From Kitasatospora phosalacinea (GTDB lineage Bacteria > Actinomycetota > Actinomycetes > Streptomycetales > Streptomycetaceae), in contig NZ_BSSA01000006.1 of NCBI RefSeq assembly GCF_030268885.1, forward strand, positions 124,001 through 188,000: DNA of 64,000 bases. Direction: 5' to 3'. Below the pieces are notes generated by a model that had not been told where the DNA came from, searched no databases, and worked only from the letters and a program-made list of their open reading frames with translations. Below are positions 34,110-43,281 of the stretch, one piece after another. A program made the translations under genes and the position numbers. Numbering within the stretch: the first letter of the stretch is position 1; each line of letters opens with the position of its first letter.

Positions 34110-34759
34110 GAGGCTCTCCCCGTGCGGATCCGGTGAACGGTTCGCCTGAACAGAGGAACGAGCCGGACGCCGCACTCCCCCCGCCCCTCCGTGACGTGCG
34201 TCACGGCCGCCACGGGCACCGCGGGAGCCCCACCGGGCCGGGGCGGCACGGCACCCGGCCGGACGACGGGGCGGGGCGCCGCACGGACGGTGATCCGGGT
34301 CGCGGGGCCGTGGACCAGCGGGAGCCTGGGCATGATCGTGCGGCGCAGTGCGTGCAGGGAGAGCGGATGCCGGAACCGGGAGCACACCGGCAGGGTGTTC
34401 GGCGCCCGGACGGGCGGCGGCGGTGGTGGCGGCGGCACCGGCGCACCGGGGGCACCCGCCCGGTGGCGCCCCCCGGACGCGCCGCCCCCGGCACGGTGGT
34501 GCCCACGCCCACGCCCGCGGCCACGCCCACGTCCACGCGCGCGGCCAGGCCCGCGGCCGTCGGAGAGGCACCGGGCGAGCCCGAGGATGACGAGGAGTGC
34601 GGAGACGGCGACGCACGGTGCCGCCGAGACGCTAGGCTGGAACACGTCGGAGCCCCTTGAGCTTGCAGGGTTCGGTGGGTCGCTCCGGCTGCGCCCCGGG
34701 GGTGTTCCTGCACCCACCGGGGCACTTCGCTGCCGTCCCGGGCGACCCGAACGCCCCGA

Positions 34760-34788
34760 ACGCTATGCAGCGGCAAAGGAACTGTCGA
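34760..34788 (-). promoter_or_regulatory. Minus-strand housekeeping-type promoter
   Basis: TCGACA (complement of 34783-34788) and TAGCGT (complement of 34760-34765) with a 17-base spacer. It points towards the hydrolase at 34109, giving a 5' leader of about 640 bases. Confidence 0.5.
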
Positions 34789-35047
34789 TCCGTCAGGTTC
34801 GAACGGAAACACCCGCCGCGAACCCGCGTTCACCCCTCCGGGTGGCCCTCGCCCGCCGCATCGACCCAGCTCACCGACACAACGCCAGAGTTGCGCCCGA
34901 CGCACGCCAACTCCGCGCCACAGCAAGCATGTTCGACGCCCGCGCGAGTGATTTCCGCCCCACTCCGGTTGACGTCACCCCCGGCGCCCCAACTCCCGGC
35001 CGAACAGCCGACGTTGCCGCTCCCGGCCGCAGGCGGACGGCCCCGCC

Positions 35048-35079
35048 GGGGCCCGTGCGTCGGAGGGTTCACGGGCCCC
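35048..35079 (-). terminator. Terminator after the Eis-like acetyltransferase gene
   Basis: GGGGCCCGTG (35048-35057) and CACGGGCCCC (35070-35079), 10-base perfect stem, loop 12, 14 bases downstream of the stop on the minus strand. Confidence 0.7.
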
Positions 35080-35093
35080 GGTGCGGCTCCCGG

Positions 35094-36389
35094 TCAGAAG
35101 CTGTCCGGGTTCCAGGGCGCGCGGGCGGTGCGCAGCAGGGCCTCGGCGCGGGCGGCTGCGCCGGGGGTCAGCTCGGTGAGCAGGGCCGCGTCGGCGAGGG
35201 CCGCCGCACTGCCGCCGCCGAGGTAGAGGCTGCTGAGCCGGGAGACGTCGAGCGCGAGGTCGGCCGGGTCGTCGGTGGGGGTGATCCGGCCGGTGCCGTC
35301 GGTGGCGGCCTCCAGGGCCCAGCGCCCGGCCGTCCAGCCCGCGCGGTCGGTGACGTCCAGCACCAGGCGGCCGGGGGTCTCGTAGCGGCGGGCGGCGAAC
35401 GCGGCGGGCAGGTCGAGCAGCCGCAGCCAGGTGAAGTCGGCGCTCTCCTCGTGCGGCTTGGCGCCGCGCGGGTCGCCGAGCAGCAGCGGCAGCGGGTCGC
35501 CGGGACCGAGGTGGGGGGCGACGACGTGGCGCACCCAGTCGACGGAGAAGGCGAACGCCCAGAGTGCGTTGGCGGTCCTCCGGTCGAGCGCGACGAAGTC
35601 CCGGACGGTCAGCGGGCAGTCCGGGTAGGCGCCGTCCCACCGGTCGTCGACGGTGTAGTTGACCATGCCGGTGAGGGTGCCGTCTGCGGTGCGGTGGAAG
35701 GCGGTGAAGCCCTGCTTCCAGTCGAAGCCGGGCAGGTCGATCTCGCCCGCCCGCAGCCGCCACCAGCCCTCGGGCCGGCCGATCGCGCCGGGCTGGGTGG
35801 GGCGCCAGCGCTCGTGCAGTTCGGGGCCGTGCTTGCGGAACTCCTCCAGGGTGGCGAAGTCGATCCGGTGGCCCTCGTGCACGGGCAGCCCGGCCCGGAT
35901 GCCGCCGGAACGCAGCACGTCCACCCGCCAGCCGGCCAGCGGGGCGGCCGAGCCGAAGCCGAAGCGGCCGTAGATGTTGTGCTCGGCGGCGATCAGGATC
36001 GCGGCGGCCGCGCCGCGCTCGCGGGCCGCGGTCAGGTCCTGCCGCATCATGCCGCTGAGCAGGCCGCGCCGCCGGTGGGTCGCGTTGACGGTGACGCCGG
36101 TGACCGCGTCGACCGGCAGCTGCGCCCCGCCGGGCACGGTCAGTTCGGTGTCGAAGCTGCGGAAGGTCGCCACGCAGCGCGGCCGCCCGTCGGCCGCCGG
36201 ACCGTCGTGGTCGAAGGCGCCCAGCATCCGCCCCGGTTCGTACAGCAGCTCCCGCCACTCCGTCGCCGGGGCGACGTGCGGGCGCATGAACCCGAGCGCG
36301 ATCGCCCGGTCCCAGTCGGCCAGTTCCTCGTGGGTGATCGGCCGGATCTCGATGCCCCGGTGGGGGTCCTGCTGCGCGTCGTTGCCCAT
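35094..36389 (-). CDS. Eis-type GNAT N-acetyltransferase
   Basis: 431 residues, matching the tripartite Eis architecture: an N-terminal GNAT domain (VDAVTGVTVNATHRRRGLLSGMMRQDLTAARERGAAAAILIAAEHNIYGRFGFG with the R-x-x-G-x-G/L acetyl-CoA pocket), a second GNAT-like domain and a C-terminal SCP2-like domain (RLLDLPAAFAARRYETPGRLVLDVTD). The C-terminal Phe, as in Eis proteins, has its carboxylate in the active site. Such enzymes acetylate aminoglycosides or other amines at several positions. The acceptor is not known. ATG 36389 (MGNDAQQDPHRG). Confidence 0.9.
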   Translation of the reverse strand: MGNDAQQDPHRGIEIRPITHEELADWDRAIALGFMRPHVAPATEWRELLYEPGRMLGAFDHDGPAADGRPRCVATFRSFDTELTVPGGAQLPVDAVTGVTVNATHRRRGLLSGMMRQDLTAARERGAAAAILIAAEHNIYGRFGFGSAAPLAGWRVDVLRSGGIRAGLPVHEGHRIDFATLEEFRKHGPELHERWRPTQPGAIGRPEGWWRLRAGEIDLPGFDWKQGFTAFHRTADGTLTGMVNYTVDDRWDGAYPDCPLTVRDFVALDRRTANALWAFAFSVDWVRHVVAPHLGPGDPLPLLLGDPRGAKPHEESADFTWLRLLDLPAAFAARRYETPGRLVLDVTDRAGWTAGRWALEAATDGTGRITPTDDPADLALDVSRLSSLYLGGGSAAALADAALLTELTPGAAARAEALLRTARAPWNPDSF

Positions 36390-36499
36390 CGAGCCACCGT
36401 ACGACGGCCTCCCGGCCCCGGCATCCGGTTTTCCCCCCGCCCCGGGACGGGCGGCGCGCCCGGCGGGCCGGTCGGCGGCGGCGCCCCCGGCGAACCGGG

Positions 36500-37801
36500 T
36501 CAGGGGCGGGCGTAGAAGTCCGGGCGCCCCATGATCCAGAGGCTGGCCTGCTTGATGGCGGTGCCGGGGCGGGGGGCCTCGATCATCTGGTCGTCGCCGA
36601 GGTAGATGGCGACGTGGTAGATGTCGGCGGCGCGGCCGGTCTTGGTCCAGAACACCAGGTCGCCGGGGCGGAGTTGGGCGTAGCTGACCGGGGTGGACTC
36701 GGCGTACTGGTCGGCGGCGAAGTGGGTGAGCCGCTTGCCGCCGAGGCGCCAGGCCATCATGGTCAGGCCGGAGCAGTCGTAGCCCTGCGGACCCTCGCCG
36801 CCCCAGATGTAGGGCAGGCCGATGACGGAGCGGGCGAAGGCGAGGGCGGCCGCGGAGCCGCCCGCCGACCAGGCGCTCTCGCGCTGCGGGGCGGGGCGGT
36901 GGCGGGCGGCGTCGGCCGCGGCGGCGGCCGCCTCGGCCTCGGCCTGGGCCCGGCGGGCGGCCTCCTCGGCCTCGCGGGCGGCGATCGCGTCGAGCGCCTC
37001 CTGGCGGCGGCGTTCGAGGTCGACGGTGGTGTCGCGGGCGGCGGCGAGTTGGGCGAGCAGGGTCTCCCGCCGGGCGGCGGTCTCGGCGACCCGGGCCTGC
37101 TGGTCGGCCACGTACTGCTGGGCGCGCTCCTTGGCGGTGCGGACCGTGTCGGCGGCGGTGCGGGCGGCGGCCTCGGCGCTGCGGGCCTCGTCGGCGGCGC
37201 GGGCGGCGGCCCGCGCGGTGGTGGTGGCGTCGTCGAGGATCTGCCGGGTCCGGGCGCCCGCGGTGCCGACGGCGGCGGCCCGGTCGGAGAGCGAGGCGGT
37301 GCCGTGCGCGTCCAGCAGGGCGTTGACGGCCGAGAGCTGGGGAGAGGCGCCCTGCCGGTAGATCTCGGCGAGCAGCCCGGCGGCCCGGTCGGCGGCCTCG
37401 GCCCGGGCGGTCTCGGCGGCGGCCGAGCGCTCGGCGGCGGTCCGGGCGGCCTGTTCGGCGCGGGCGAGCCGGACGAGTGCGCCGTTGTACGCCTCGACGG
37501 CCTGTTCGGCGGCCTGTCCGGCCTTGTCGAGCTCGGCCCGGGCGGCGGCCAGCAGGGCTTCGAGCGCGGCGGTGTCGGCGGCCTTGGCGTCGGCGTCGGC
37601 GTGGGCGCGGGCGACGTCCTCCGCGGAGGGGAACCCGGGCTCCGGGTCGTCGGCGGGCCGGGCCGCGACGAAGGCGGCCGGGGCGGCCGCCACCGCGGCG
37701 TCCACGGCCGGGGCGCCCGCCGCCGGGGCGTTCGCCGCGGGCAGCAGGGCGAGCAGGGAGGCGGTGGCGAGGAGGAGGGTGGGGAGGAGCCTGCGCGGCA
37801 T
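36500..37801 (-). CDS. Secreted NlpC/P60 peptidoglycan endopeptidase with coiled-coil
   Basis: 433 residues. Sec signal MPRRLLPTLLLATASLLALLPAANA, a long Ala/Glu/Arg-rich coiled coil (about residues 60-310), and a C-terminal C40 domain: SVIGLPYIWGGEGPQGYDCSGLTMMAWR with catalytic Cys, YHVAIYLGDDQMIEAPRPG with catalytic His, and the Asp/Glu-type third residue. This is the RipA/Iap-like layout of actinomycete D,L-endopeptidases acting on the peptide stems at division or outgrowth. The upstream 283 bases were searched by eye for a c-di-AMP (ydaO) riboswitch; none was found. ATG 37801. Confidence 0.92.
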   Translation of the reverse strand: MPRRLLPTLLLATASLLALLPAANAPAAGAPAVDAAVAAAPAAFVAARPADDPEPGFPSAEDVARAHADADAKAADTAALEALLAAARAELDKAGQAAEQAVEAYNGALVRLARAEQAARTAAERSAAAETARAEAADRAAGLLAEIYRQGASPQLSAVNALLDAHGTASLSDRAAAVGTAGARTRQILDDATTTARAAARAADEARSAEAAARTAADTVRTAKERAQQYVADQQARVAETAARRETLLAQLAAARDTTVDLERRRQEALDAIAAREAEEAARRAQAEAEAAAAAADAARHRPAPQRESAWSAGGSAAALAFARSVIGLPYIWGGEGPQGYDCSGLTMMAWRLGGKRLTHFAADQYAESTPVSYAQLRPGDLVFWTKTGRAADIYHVAIYLGDDQMIEAPRPGTAIKQASLWIMGRPDFYARP

Positions 37802-38084
37802 GACGGGTCCTCTCTCGGCGGCTGTCGGCGGTCTCTGACGGTCAGCCAGGTGTTCCGCGACGTGACGGTCCGGTCACGCACCGCAAGATTCTCAGACCGG
37901 CCGGTGACCCGGTGCCATCGCCATGCGGCCGCGCGGGTGAGATGTCGGATTGTCTGAACGGGCAGATGCACCGAGCGGTCGGGACGTCACGAACCCTACC
38001 GGCCCGTCCCCGCACCGCCCCCGTTTTCAACTGTCCTTCAACACCCCGTCGGTGCTCCGCCGAGGCCCCGTCAACGCCGCCCCG

Positions 38085-39131
38085 TCAACGCCGCCCCGCC
38101 GACCGCCCCGCGGGCCGCCCCGGCCCGGTCGCGGTGGTCCGCGGCCGCCCGGCCCGCACCGTCCGGCGGCGGCGCTGCGCCCGGGCCCGCCGGGCCGGGT
38201 CCCCGCCCGCCCCGTCCGCGTCCTGCGCCCCGTCCGGGCCGTACGCCCCGTACCCGCCCGGCCCGTACCCGCCGTGCGCCCCGTACCCGCGGTCGGCGGC
38301 CGCGGCGCCCCGACCCGGGCGGCGGCGGTGGGCGAGGGCCCGGGCGGCCATCCGCTCGGCGACCGCGTGGGCCTTCGGGTGCCCGGCCGGGACCTTGTCG
38401 GGGGCCCCGGCGATCAGGTCGAACAGCCAGGTGCGGGCCCGGTCCGCCCGCGCGTGCAGCCGCCGTTCGCGCCGGTTCGCCCGCGCCATGCGCCGGGGGC
38501 GGCCGGTGTAGCGCCAGCGCGCCCAGGGGCTGGCGGGGCGGGCCAGCCGGATGGCGCCGATCCAGGACAAGCCGGGCACCATGATGCCGAGCAGGCCCGT
38601 CCAGACCTTGCCCTTGAGCAGCGCGACCAGGCAGACCAGCGCGTTGACCCCGATCACCGCGACCAGTCCCCAGCGGGTGTCCTGGCCGGGGACGACGCCG
38701 AGCGGCACGTAGCCGGTGAGCAGCAGCGCGGTGAGCAGGATGCCGAGGATCACCGCGTCCACCGACTTGCGGCCCTGCTCGCTCCAGTACACGTCGTCCA
38801 GGTGCAGGATCAGCGCGAACTCGTCCAGCACCAGCCCGCAGCCGATGCCGAAGGACAGGCCGAACCAGTCGATCCAGGGGTGGCCGCCGTCGGTGGCGAA
38901 GGTGCCGATGCCGCCGAGCAGCAGGAAGCCGAGGCCGAACACCATGTGGTGGATGTGCAGGCCGCCGGGGGTGATGTTGCCCGGCCACCAGCGGACCTGG
39001 GCGCGGATCATCCGGGTGCTGAACCGGATGAACGCGAAGGAGGTGATGAACCCGACCAGCAGCAGGAACAGCGGCTGCTTGTGGGCGTCCACGATGTGGT
39101 GGCGGTAGCCGTCCAGCAGTGCACTGATCAT
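38085..39131 (-). CDS. Multi-pass membrane protein with HIHHMVFG motif
   Basis: 348 residues. Four or five hydrophobic segments within the first 200 residues (FLLLVGFITSFAFIRFSTRMI; HIHHMVFGLGFLLLGGIGTFATDGG; FGLSFGIGCGLVLDEFALILHLDDVYW; VILGILLTALLLTGYVPLG; WGLVAVIGVNALVCLVALLKGKVWTGLLGIMVPGLSWIG), then a disordered Arg/Ala/Gly/Tyr-rich tail. The His-rich motif HIHH and the conserved acidic ED in helix 3 suggest a metal or quinone site; function unknown. Homologues with the same features are conserved in streptomycetes. Separated by 33 bases from the ThrE-like gene, so they probably form an operon. Confidence 0.7.
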   Translation of the reverse strand: MISALLDGYRHHIVDAHKQPLFLLLVGFITSFAFIRFSTRMIRAQVRWWPGNITPGGLHIHHMVFGLGFLLLGGIGTFATDGGHPWIDWFGLSFGIGCGLVLDEFALILHLDDVYWSEQGRKSVDAVILGILLTALLLTGYVPLGVVPGQDTRWGLVAVIGVNALVCLVALLKGKVWTGLLGIMVPGLSWIGAIRLARPASPWARWRYTGRPRRMARANRRERRLHARADRARTWLFDLIAGAPDKVPAGHPKAHAVAERMAARALAHRRRPGRGAAAADRGYGAHGGYGPGGYGAYGPDGAQDADGAGGDPARRARAQRRRRTVRAGRPRTTATGPGRPAGRSAGRR

Positions 39132-39164
39132 CGGGTGGTGCCTCTATCCGACAGGGGGGCTTGC

Positions 39165-40886
39165 TCAGAAACCGCGGGTGCGCTTCGCCGCCCGGCGCGG
39201 GATCAGCACGTGCGGGGTGTCGCGGTCGCTGGCGCCGGGGTTCTTCAGGAACAGCCGGGCCACCTCGCCGCCGAGGTTCACGCCGATGGCGAGCGCCAGC
39301 GCCAGCGCGACCGCCCGGGAGGCGGAGACCAGCCCGGACGCGGGGTGGCCCTGGGCGAAGGCCAGCATGCCGAGGTACAGCGCCGAACCGGGCATCAGCG
39401 GCCCGATCGCCGCGGTCACGTACGGCAGCGCGGAGGCCGCCCGGTAGCGGGCCAGCAGCTGCCCGAACAGGCCGACCAGGCCCGCCGCGACGCCGGTGGC
39501 GACGATCGGCGAGACGTCCGCGTTGTGGGTCAGCACGCCGTACGTGGACCAGCCGATCGCCGCGTTTATCACCACCATCGGCAGCGAGCGCCGGTCGGTC
39601 TGCAGCAGCATCGCGAAGGCCAGCGCCAGCACCATCGCGGCGACCAGCTGGACGGGCGGGTTGGTGGTGCCGCCCAGGCTCTCGTCCGGCCGCAGCCTGG
39701 CGTTGTAGTTGACGCCGACGTACAGCACCAGCATCACGCCGATGACGATGCCCGCGATCAGGTACACCACCTCCAGCAGCCGGGCCGCGGCGGTGATGTA
39801 GAAGCCGGTCAGGCCGTCCTGGACGGCGGCGACCATGGCCCGGCCGGGCAGCAGCGCGAACAGGCCACCGGTGATCACCACCGAGCCGCGCAGGTGCAGC
39901 TCGTTGAAGGACAGCAGGATGCCGCAGAGCGCGGCGGGCATCGCGGCGATCACGAACTGGTAGAACTCGGGCAGCCCGCGGCGGGCGATCGCCGAGGCCA
40001 GCCGGTCGCCCAGCACGGCGGCGGTGAACGCGGAGACGAACACCAGCCAGGCCGTGGAGTCGACCTGCCCGCCGACCAGGAAGGACGCCGCCCCGGCCAG
40101 CAGCCCGGTGGCCAGCGCCATCAGCCACACCGGGTACGGGTGCCGGTTGCGGCGGATCCCGGCCAGCCGCCGGTACGCGTCGTTGACGGTGACCTGCTCG
40201 GCGGTGATGTCGGCGACCAGCTCGTACACGGCGGCCAGCCGGGTGTAGTCGGAGGTGCGGCGGCGCACCACCCGGTCCGCGGTGACCGGCGGGTCGATCA
40301 GCGAGGGCTGGTGCGAGATCGAGATCAGCGTGAAGGTGACCTGCGGCTCGCAGTGGTCGAGCCGGTACGCGTGGGCGATGCCGAGCATCGCGGCCTCCAC
40401 GTCCTCGGCGGCCTCGCCGCTGGCGAGCAGCAGTTCGCCGATCCGCAGCGACAGGTCGAGGACCCGCGGCACGTTGCGCTGGGCCTGCGCCCCGGCGGAG
40501 GGGTGCAGTTCGCGGGCGGTGCGCTCGAAGGCCGGGCGCTCGGCCATCGGCGTCCGCAGCAGGGTGCGCATCCGGTCCGGCCAGGGGGCGTCGCCGGGGG
40601 CGCCCTTGTGCAGCTCGGCCAGGTCGATGCCGCGGGACGGGGTGTAGCCCGCCGCGTTCCACTCCTCGGGCGTCAGGGTGTCCTGGTAGAGCGGGCCCCG
40701 CCGGACCCGGGCGGGCTCGGCGGCCTCCGGCACCGGGTGGTGGCCGAGCAGCCCCTCGGTCTGCACCGGCTGCGGCGCGTGCGGCACGCTGACGGACCGT
40801 TCGATCGGCGGCGCGTCCGGCCCGAGCAGCCCCTCGGTGGGCGGCGCTTCCTGCGCCGGCGCGCCCTCCGGCTCCCGATCGGACAC
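39165..40886 (-). CDS. Threonine/serine exporter (ThrE) family protein
   Basis: 573 residues from GTG 40886, with AAGGAG four bases upstream. A 140-residue variable lead carries repeated TEGLLG motifs (two copies). The ThrE_1 domain follows: LDLSLRIGELLLASGEAAEDVEAAMLGIAHAYRLDHCEPQVTFTLISISH, then ten membrane helices ending in the second ThrE-like domain (SLPMVVINAAIGWSTYGVLTH and PLMPGSALYLGMLAF). Fused ThrE proteins export threonine and serine in corynebacteria. A transport role is likely; the natural substrate is inferred. The start was chosen because the upstream in-frame stretch lies in the opposite gene's promoter. Confidence 0.85.
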   Translation of the reverse strand: MSDREPEGAPAQEAPPTEGLLGPDAPPIERSVSVPHAPQPVQTEGLLGHHPVPEAAEPARVRRGPLYQDTLTPEEWNAAGYTPSRGIDLAELHKGAPGDAPWPDRMRTLLRTPMAERPAFERTARELHPSAGAQAQRNVPRVLDLSLRIGELLLASGEAAEDVEAAMLGIAHAYRLDHCEPQVTFTLISISHQPSLIDPPVTADRVVRRRTSDYTRLAAVYELVADITAEQVTVNDAYRRLAGIRRNRHPYPVWLMALATGLLAGAASFLVGGQVDSTAWLVFVSAFTAAVLGDRLASAIARRGLPEFYQFVIAAMPAALCGILLSFNELHLRGSVVITGGLFALLPGRAMVAAVQDGLTGFYITAAARLLEVVYLIAGIVIGVMLVLYVGVNYNARLRPDESLGGTTNPPVQLVAAMVLALAFAMLLQTDRRSLPMVVINAAIGWSTYGVLTHNADVSPIVATGVAAGLVGLFGQLLARYRAASALPYVTAAIGPLMPGSALYLGMLAFAQGHPASGLVSASRAVALALALAIGVNLGGEVARLFLKNPGASDRDTPHVLIPRRAAKRTRGF

Positions 40887-41056
40887 GGTGCTCCTTCGCC
40901 TCCCCGGCCGCCCGTCCGGTCGGGGCGGCCTCCTGGCCTCCACCTTGCCCGATCGGCGGCGCGGGTGCGAACAGCGCCCGACGTGGGCCGCGCCACCCGG
41001 GGCGCCCGGCCTCCCCTCCCACCCGGAAGACCCCAAATCAGACATAATGACCGGTT

Positions 41057-42019
41057 ATGAGCGAGCAGCGGACGACGGCCCACGACGCCGGCGACCCCGG
41101 GGGCGGTGGCAGCGAGAGCGTCACCACGGTGATCGTCGCGGGCCTGTGCAACCTCGGCATCGCCCTCGCCAAGGCCGTGGCGGGCGCGGTCAGCGGCTCC
41201 AGCGCGATGCTCTCCGAGGCCGCGCACTCCTTCGCCGACACCGTCACCGAGGTGCTGCTCTTCCTCTCCCTCAAGCGCAGCACCCGCCCCGCCGACGACG
41301 CGCACCCGCTCGGCTACGGCCGCGAACGCTACCTCTGGGCGCTGCTCGCCTCCTTCGCGACCTTCGTCGGCGGCGCGGTGTTCTCCGTCCACGACGGCGT
41401 CCACACCCTGCGGTACGGCGAGGACCTGGGCAGCCCGGCCCTCTCGTACCTGATCCTCGCCGTCGCCTTCCTCCTGGAGTCCGTCTCGCTGGCCCGGACG
41501 GTCCGTCAGCTGCGCGGCGAGACCCGGCGGCTGCGGGTCGGCGGCTACCGCTACCTGCGCCACACCTCCGACACCACCGTGAAGGCCGTCTTCCTGGAGG
41601 ACTCCGCCGCCCTGGTCGGCCTGCTGCTGGCCTTCGGCGGCCTGCTCGGCGCCCAGCTCACCGGCGACGCGCTCTGGGACGGCCTGGCCTCCGTCCTGAT
41701 CGGCGCGCTGCTCGCCTGGGTCGCCTACGTGCTGGCCCGCGACAACGCCTCGCTGCTGATCGGCCGCGCCCTGCCCGAACGCGAGGAACGCACCATCACC
41801 GAGACGCTCGCCGCCCAGCCGCGGGTGGTCCGCGTCCTCGACCTGGTCACCAGCGTGCACGGCCCCGACGACGTCCTGGTCGCCGCCAAGGTCGGCTTCG
41901 CCGACCTGGCCACCGCCGCCGAGATCGAAACCGCCTGCGACCAGGCCGAACGCGCCGTCCGCCGGGCCGTCCCCGCCGTCACCCGGGTCTACCTCGACCC
42001 CACCCCGCCCCGGCCCTGA
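41057..42019 (+). CDS. Cation-diffusion-facilitator (ZnT9-like) transporter
   Basis: 320 residues with six predicted membrane helices and a C-terminal cytoplasmic dimerisation domain. Helix 2 keeps the metal site SEAAHSFADTVTEVLL (His and Asp four apart), but helix 5 has LEDSAALVGLLLAFG in place of the HxxxD of ordinary zinc exporters. The LED(S/A)AA version is typical of the SLC30A9 (ZnT9) branch, whose ion specificity is debated. Start ATG 41057. Divergent from the ThrE-like gene. Confidence 0.88.
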   Translation: MSEQRTTAHDAGDPGGGGSESVTTVIVAGLCNLGIALAKAVAGAVSGSSAMLSEAAHSFADTVTEVLLFLSLKRSTRPADDAHPLGYGRERYLWALLASFATFVGGAVFSVHDGVHTLRYGEDLGSPALSYLILAVAFLLESVSLARTVRQLRGETRRLRVGGYRYLRHTSDTTVKAVFLEDSAALVGLLLAFGGLLGAQLTGDALWDGLASVLIGALLAWVAYVLARDNASLLIGRALPEREERTITETLAAQPRVVRVLDLVTSVHGPDDVLVAAKVGFADLATAAEIETACDQAERAVRRAVPAVTRVYLDPTPPRP

Positions 42020-42107
42020 CCCCGCCCGCACGGCAGTGGGCCGAAACCGCTTCCGCCGCCCGCCCGCCCGTGCCACGCTCTCCCCGGAACCACTGGGGGG
42101 GGAACGG

Positions 42108-43247
42108 ATGACCGACGCATCGGACGGAACCAGACTGCTGCCCGGCGAACGGGTGCTGTGGGAGGGGAGGCGGGGGCCGCGGACCTGGTCCGCGAGCGAG
42201 GACGGGATGCTGCTGCTCCTCCTGCTGTTCCTGGTGGGGTCCGTGCCGACGGTGTTCCTCGGGACCGCGTCGAACCGCACCTTCCCGCTCCTCGCCGCCG
42301 CCGCGGCGCTCTGCCTGGCCGGACTGGCACTGGCGGCGCGCCGACGGCTCGACCGGAACCCCGACCGCTACCTGCTGACCGACCGCCGCCTGGTGGTCAG
42401 CACCGGGGACGGGCGCACCTCCGCGAGCTACGGGCTGCACCACCTCGACGCCCCGCAGCTCGTCCCGCGCGGGCCCAGGCGCTCCGAGGTCCGGTTCGGC
42501 GCCCCGGCCGGCTACGGCAACGCCTCGCGCACCCTGCCGCCCCTGCCGCAGCCCGTCCTGCACGGCCTGCCCGCCGCCGAGGCCCCGCACGTCCTGGAAC
42601 TCGCCACCGCGGCCCACCGGGCGGTGCTCTCCGGCACCCTCCCGCCCCTGCCCGCACCGCCCGCCATCGCCCTGCCCGGCATCTACGCCCGCGCGGTGCG
42701 GTTGATGCCCGGCGAACGCGTCCACTGGACGGGACAGCCGGTCGACCCGCCGCTGTGGCTCAGCCCGTACGAGGCCGCCGTCACCGGCCTGCCCGCTCTG
42801 ATGGGGCTGTTCGGCCTCGGCGTCTTCATCACCCGCACGCACCTCCCGTGGCCGCTGGCGCTGCTCCCGGTGCTGGCCGGGCTCGTCTCCGAGTCCGTCC
42901 GGCTGCTCGGACGGCAGCGCCGGATCCGCGCGTCCCGCTACGTCCTGACCGACCGCCGCCTGATCGTGCTCGTCCACGGCCGCGTCCTGGCCGCGCCCCC
43001 GCACGCCGTCCGCCCGACGCTGCTCCGCCACGACCGCGTCCTGCAACTGGTGCCCCGCACCTCGCGCCGGTTCCTCTTCGAGCCCAGGCGCACCTGGGAC
43101 CTCGACCCGGTCTCCCCCATCAGTCCGGCCACCCTGGTCGCCCTGCCCGACCCGGCCGCGGCCCACCTGCTGCTCGCCTGCACCCTGCTGCCCCGCCTGC
43201 ACCCGGCCGCCGAACGGGCGGACGCCGAACGGCCGGTCACCGGCTAG
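42108..43247 (+). CDS. Membrane protein with two PH-like (bPH) halves
   Basis: 379 residues from ATG 42108. The two halves repeat the same plan: GERVLWEGRR (res. 14-23), a two-helix hydrophobic hairpin, then YLLTDRRLVVSTG; and GERVHWTGQP, another hydrophobic hairpin, then YVLTDRRLIVLVHG. The (Y)xLTDRRLxV strand is the marker of bacterial PH domains. The duplication is visible only by comparing the halves. It has no signal peptide; a membrane-anchored adaptor is likely. Function unknown. It converges with the TPR gene; their stops are 34 bases apart. Confidence 0.65.
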   Translation: MTDASDGTRLLPGERVLWEGRRGPRTWSASEDGMLLLLLLFLVGSVPTVFLGTASNRTFPLLAAAAALCLAGLALAARRRLDRNPDRYLLTDRRLVVSTGDGRTSASYGLHHLDAPQLVPRGPRRSEVRFGAPAGYGNASRTLPPLPQPVLHGLPAAEAPHVLELATAAHRAVLSGTLPPLPAPPAIALPGIYARAVRLMPGERVHWTGQPVDPPLWLSPYEAAVTGLPALMGLFGLGVFITRTHLPWPLALLPVLAGLVSESVRLLGRQRRIRASRYVLTDRRLIVLVHGRVLAAPPHAVRPTLLRHDRVLQLVPRTSRRFLFEPRRTWDLDPVSPISPATLVALPDPAAAHLLLACTLLPRLHPAAERADAERPVTG

Positions 43248-43262
43248 CGGCGACCGGCCGTT
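43228..43262. terminator. Hairpin overlapping the stop of the PH-like gene
   Basis: AACGGCCGGTC (43228-43238) pairs with GACCGGCCGTT (43252-43262); 13-base loop contains the stop codon. Likely bidirectional terminator for the convergent pair. Confidence 0.65.
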
Positions 43263-43281
43263 CCCGCGGCACGGAGCGGGG

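Larger units (their letters stand above)
34110..35093. other. Gene-poor 984-bp region with minus-strand promoter and a doubtful ORF
   Basis: No firm gene. A good minus-strand promoter, -35 TCGACA (complement of 34783-34788), 17-base spacer, -10 TAGCGT (complement of 34760-34765), would drive transcription towards the hydrolase. A doubtful minus-strand ORF from GTG 34717 to 34106 (203 residues) has a possible membrane segment (VAVSALLVILGLARCL), then Pro/Arg/Gly low complexity (polyproline near residue 95) and rare codons near its end; its stop overlaps the hydrolase start as ATGA. About 34498-34562 holds CCACGCC-type repeats. The part from 34790 to 35040 is relatively AT-rich and otherwise empty. 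Confidence 0.4.

Noticed and set aside
34133..34660. Plus-strand ORF in the gene-poor region
   Set aside because: Arg/Pro/Gly low complexity without coding third-position bias, and opposed by a minus-strand promoter; treated as non-coding.
37802..38084. ydaO-type c-di-AMP riboswitch upstream of the NlpC/P60 gene
   Set aside because: Many such genes have one, but no conserved riboswitch core or pseudoknot sequence was found in either strand of this 283-base interval.
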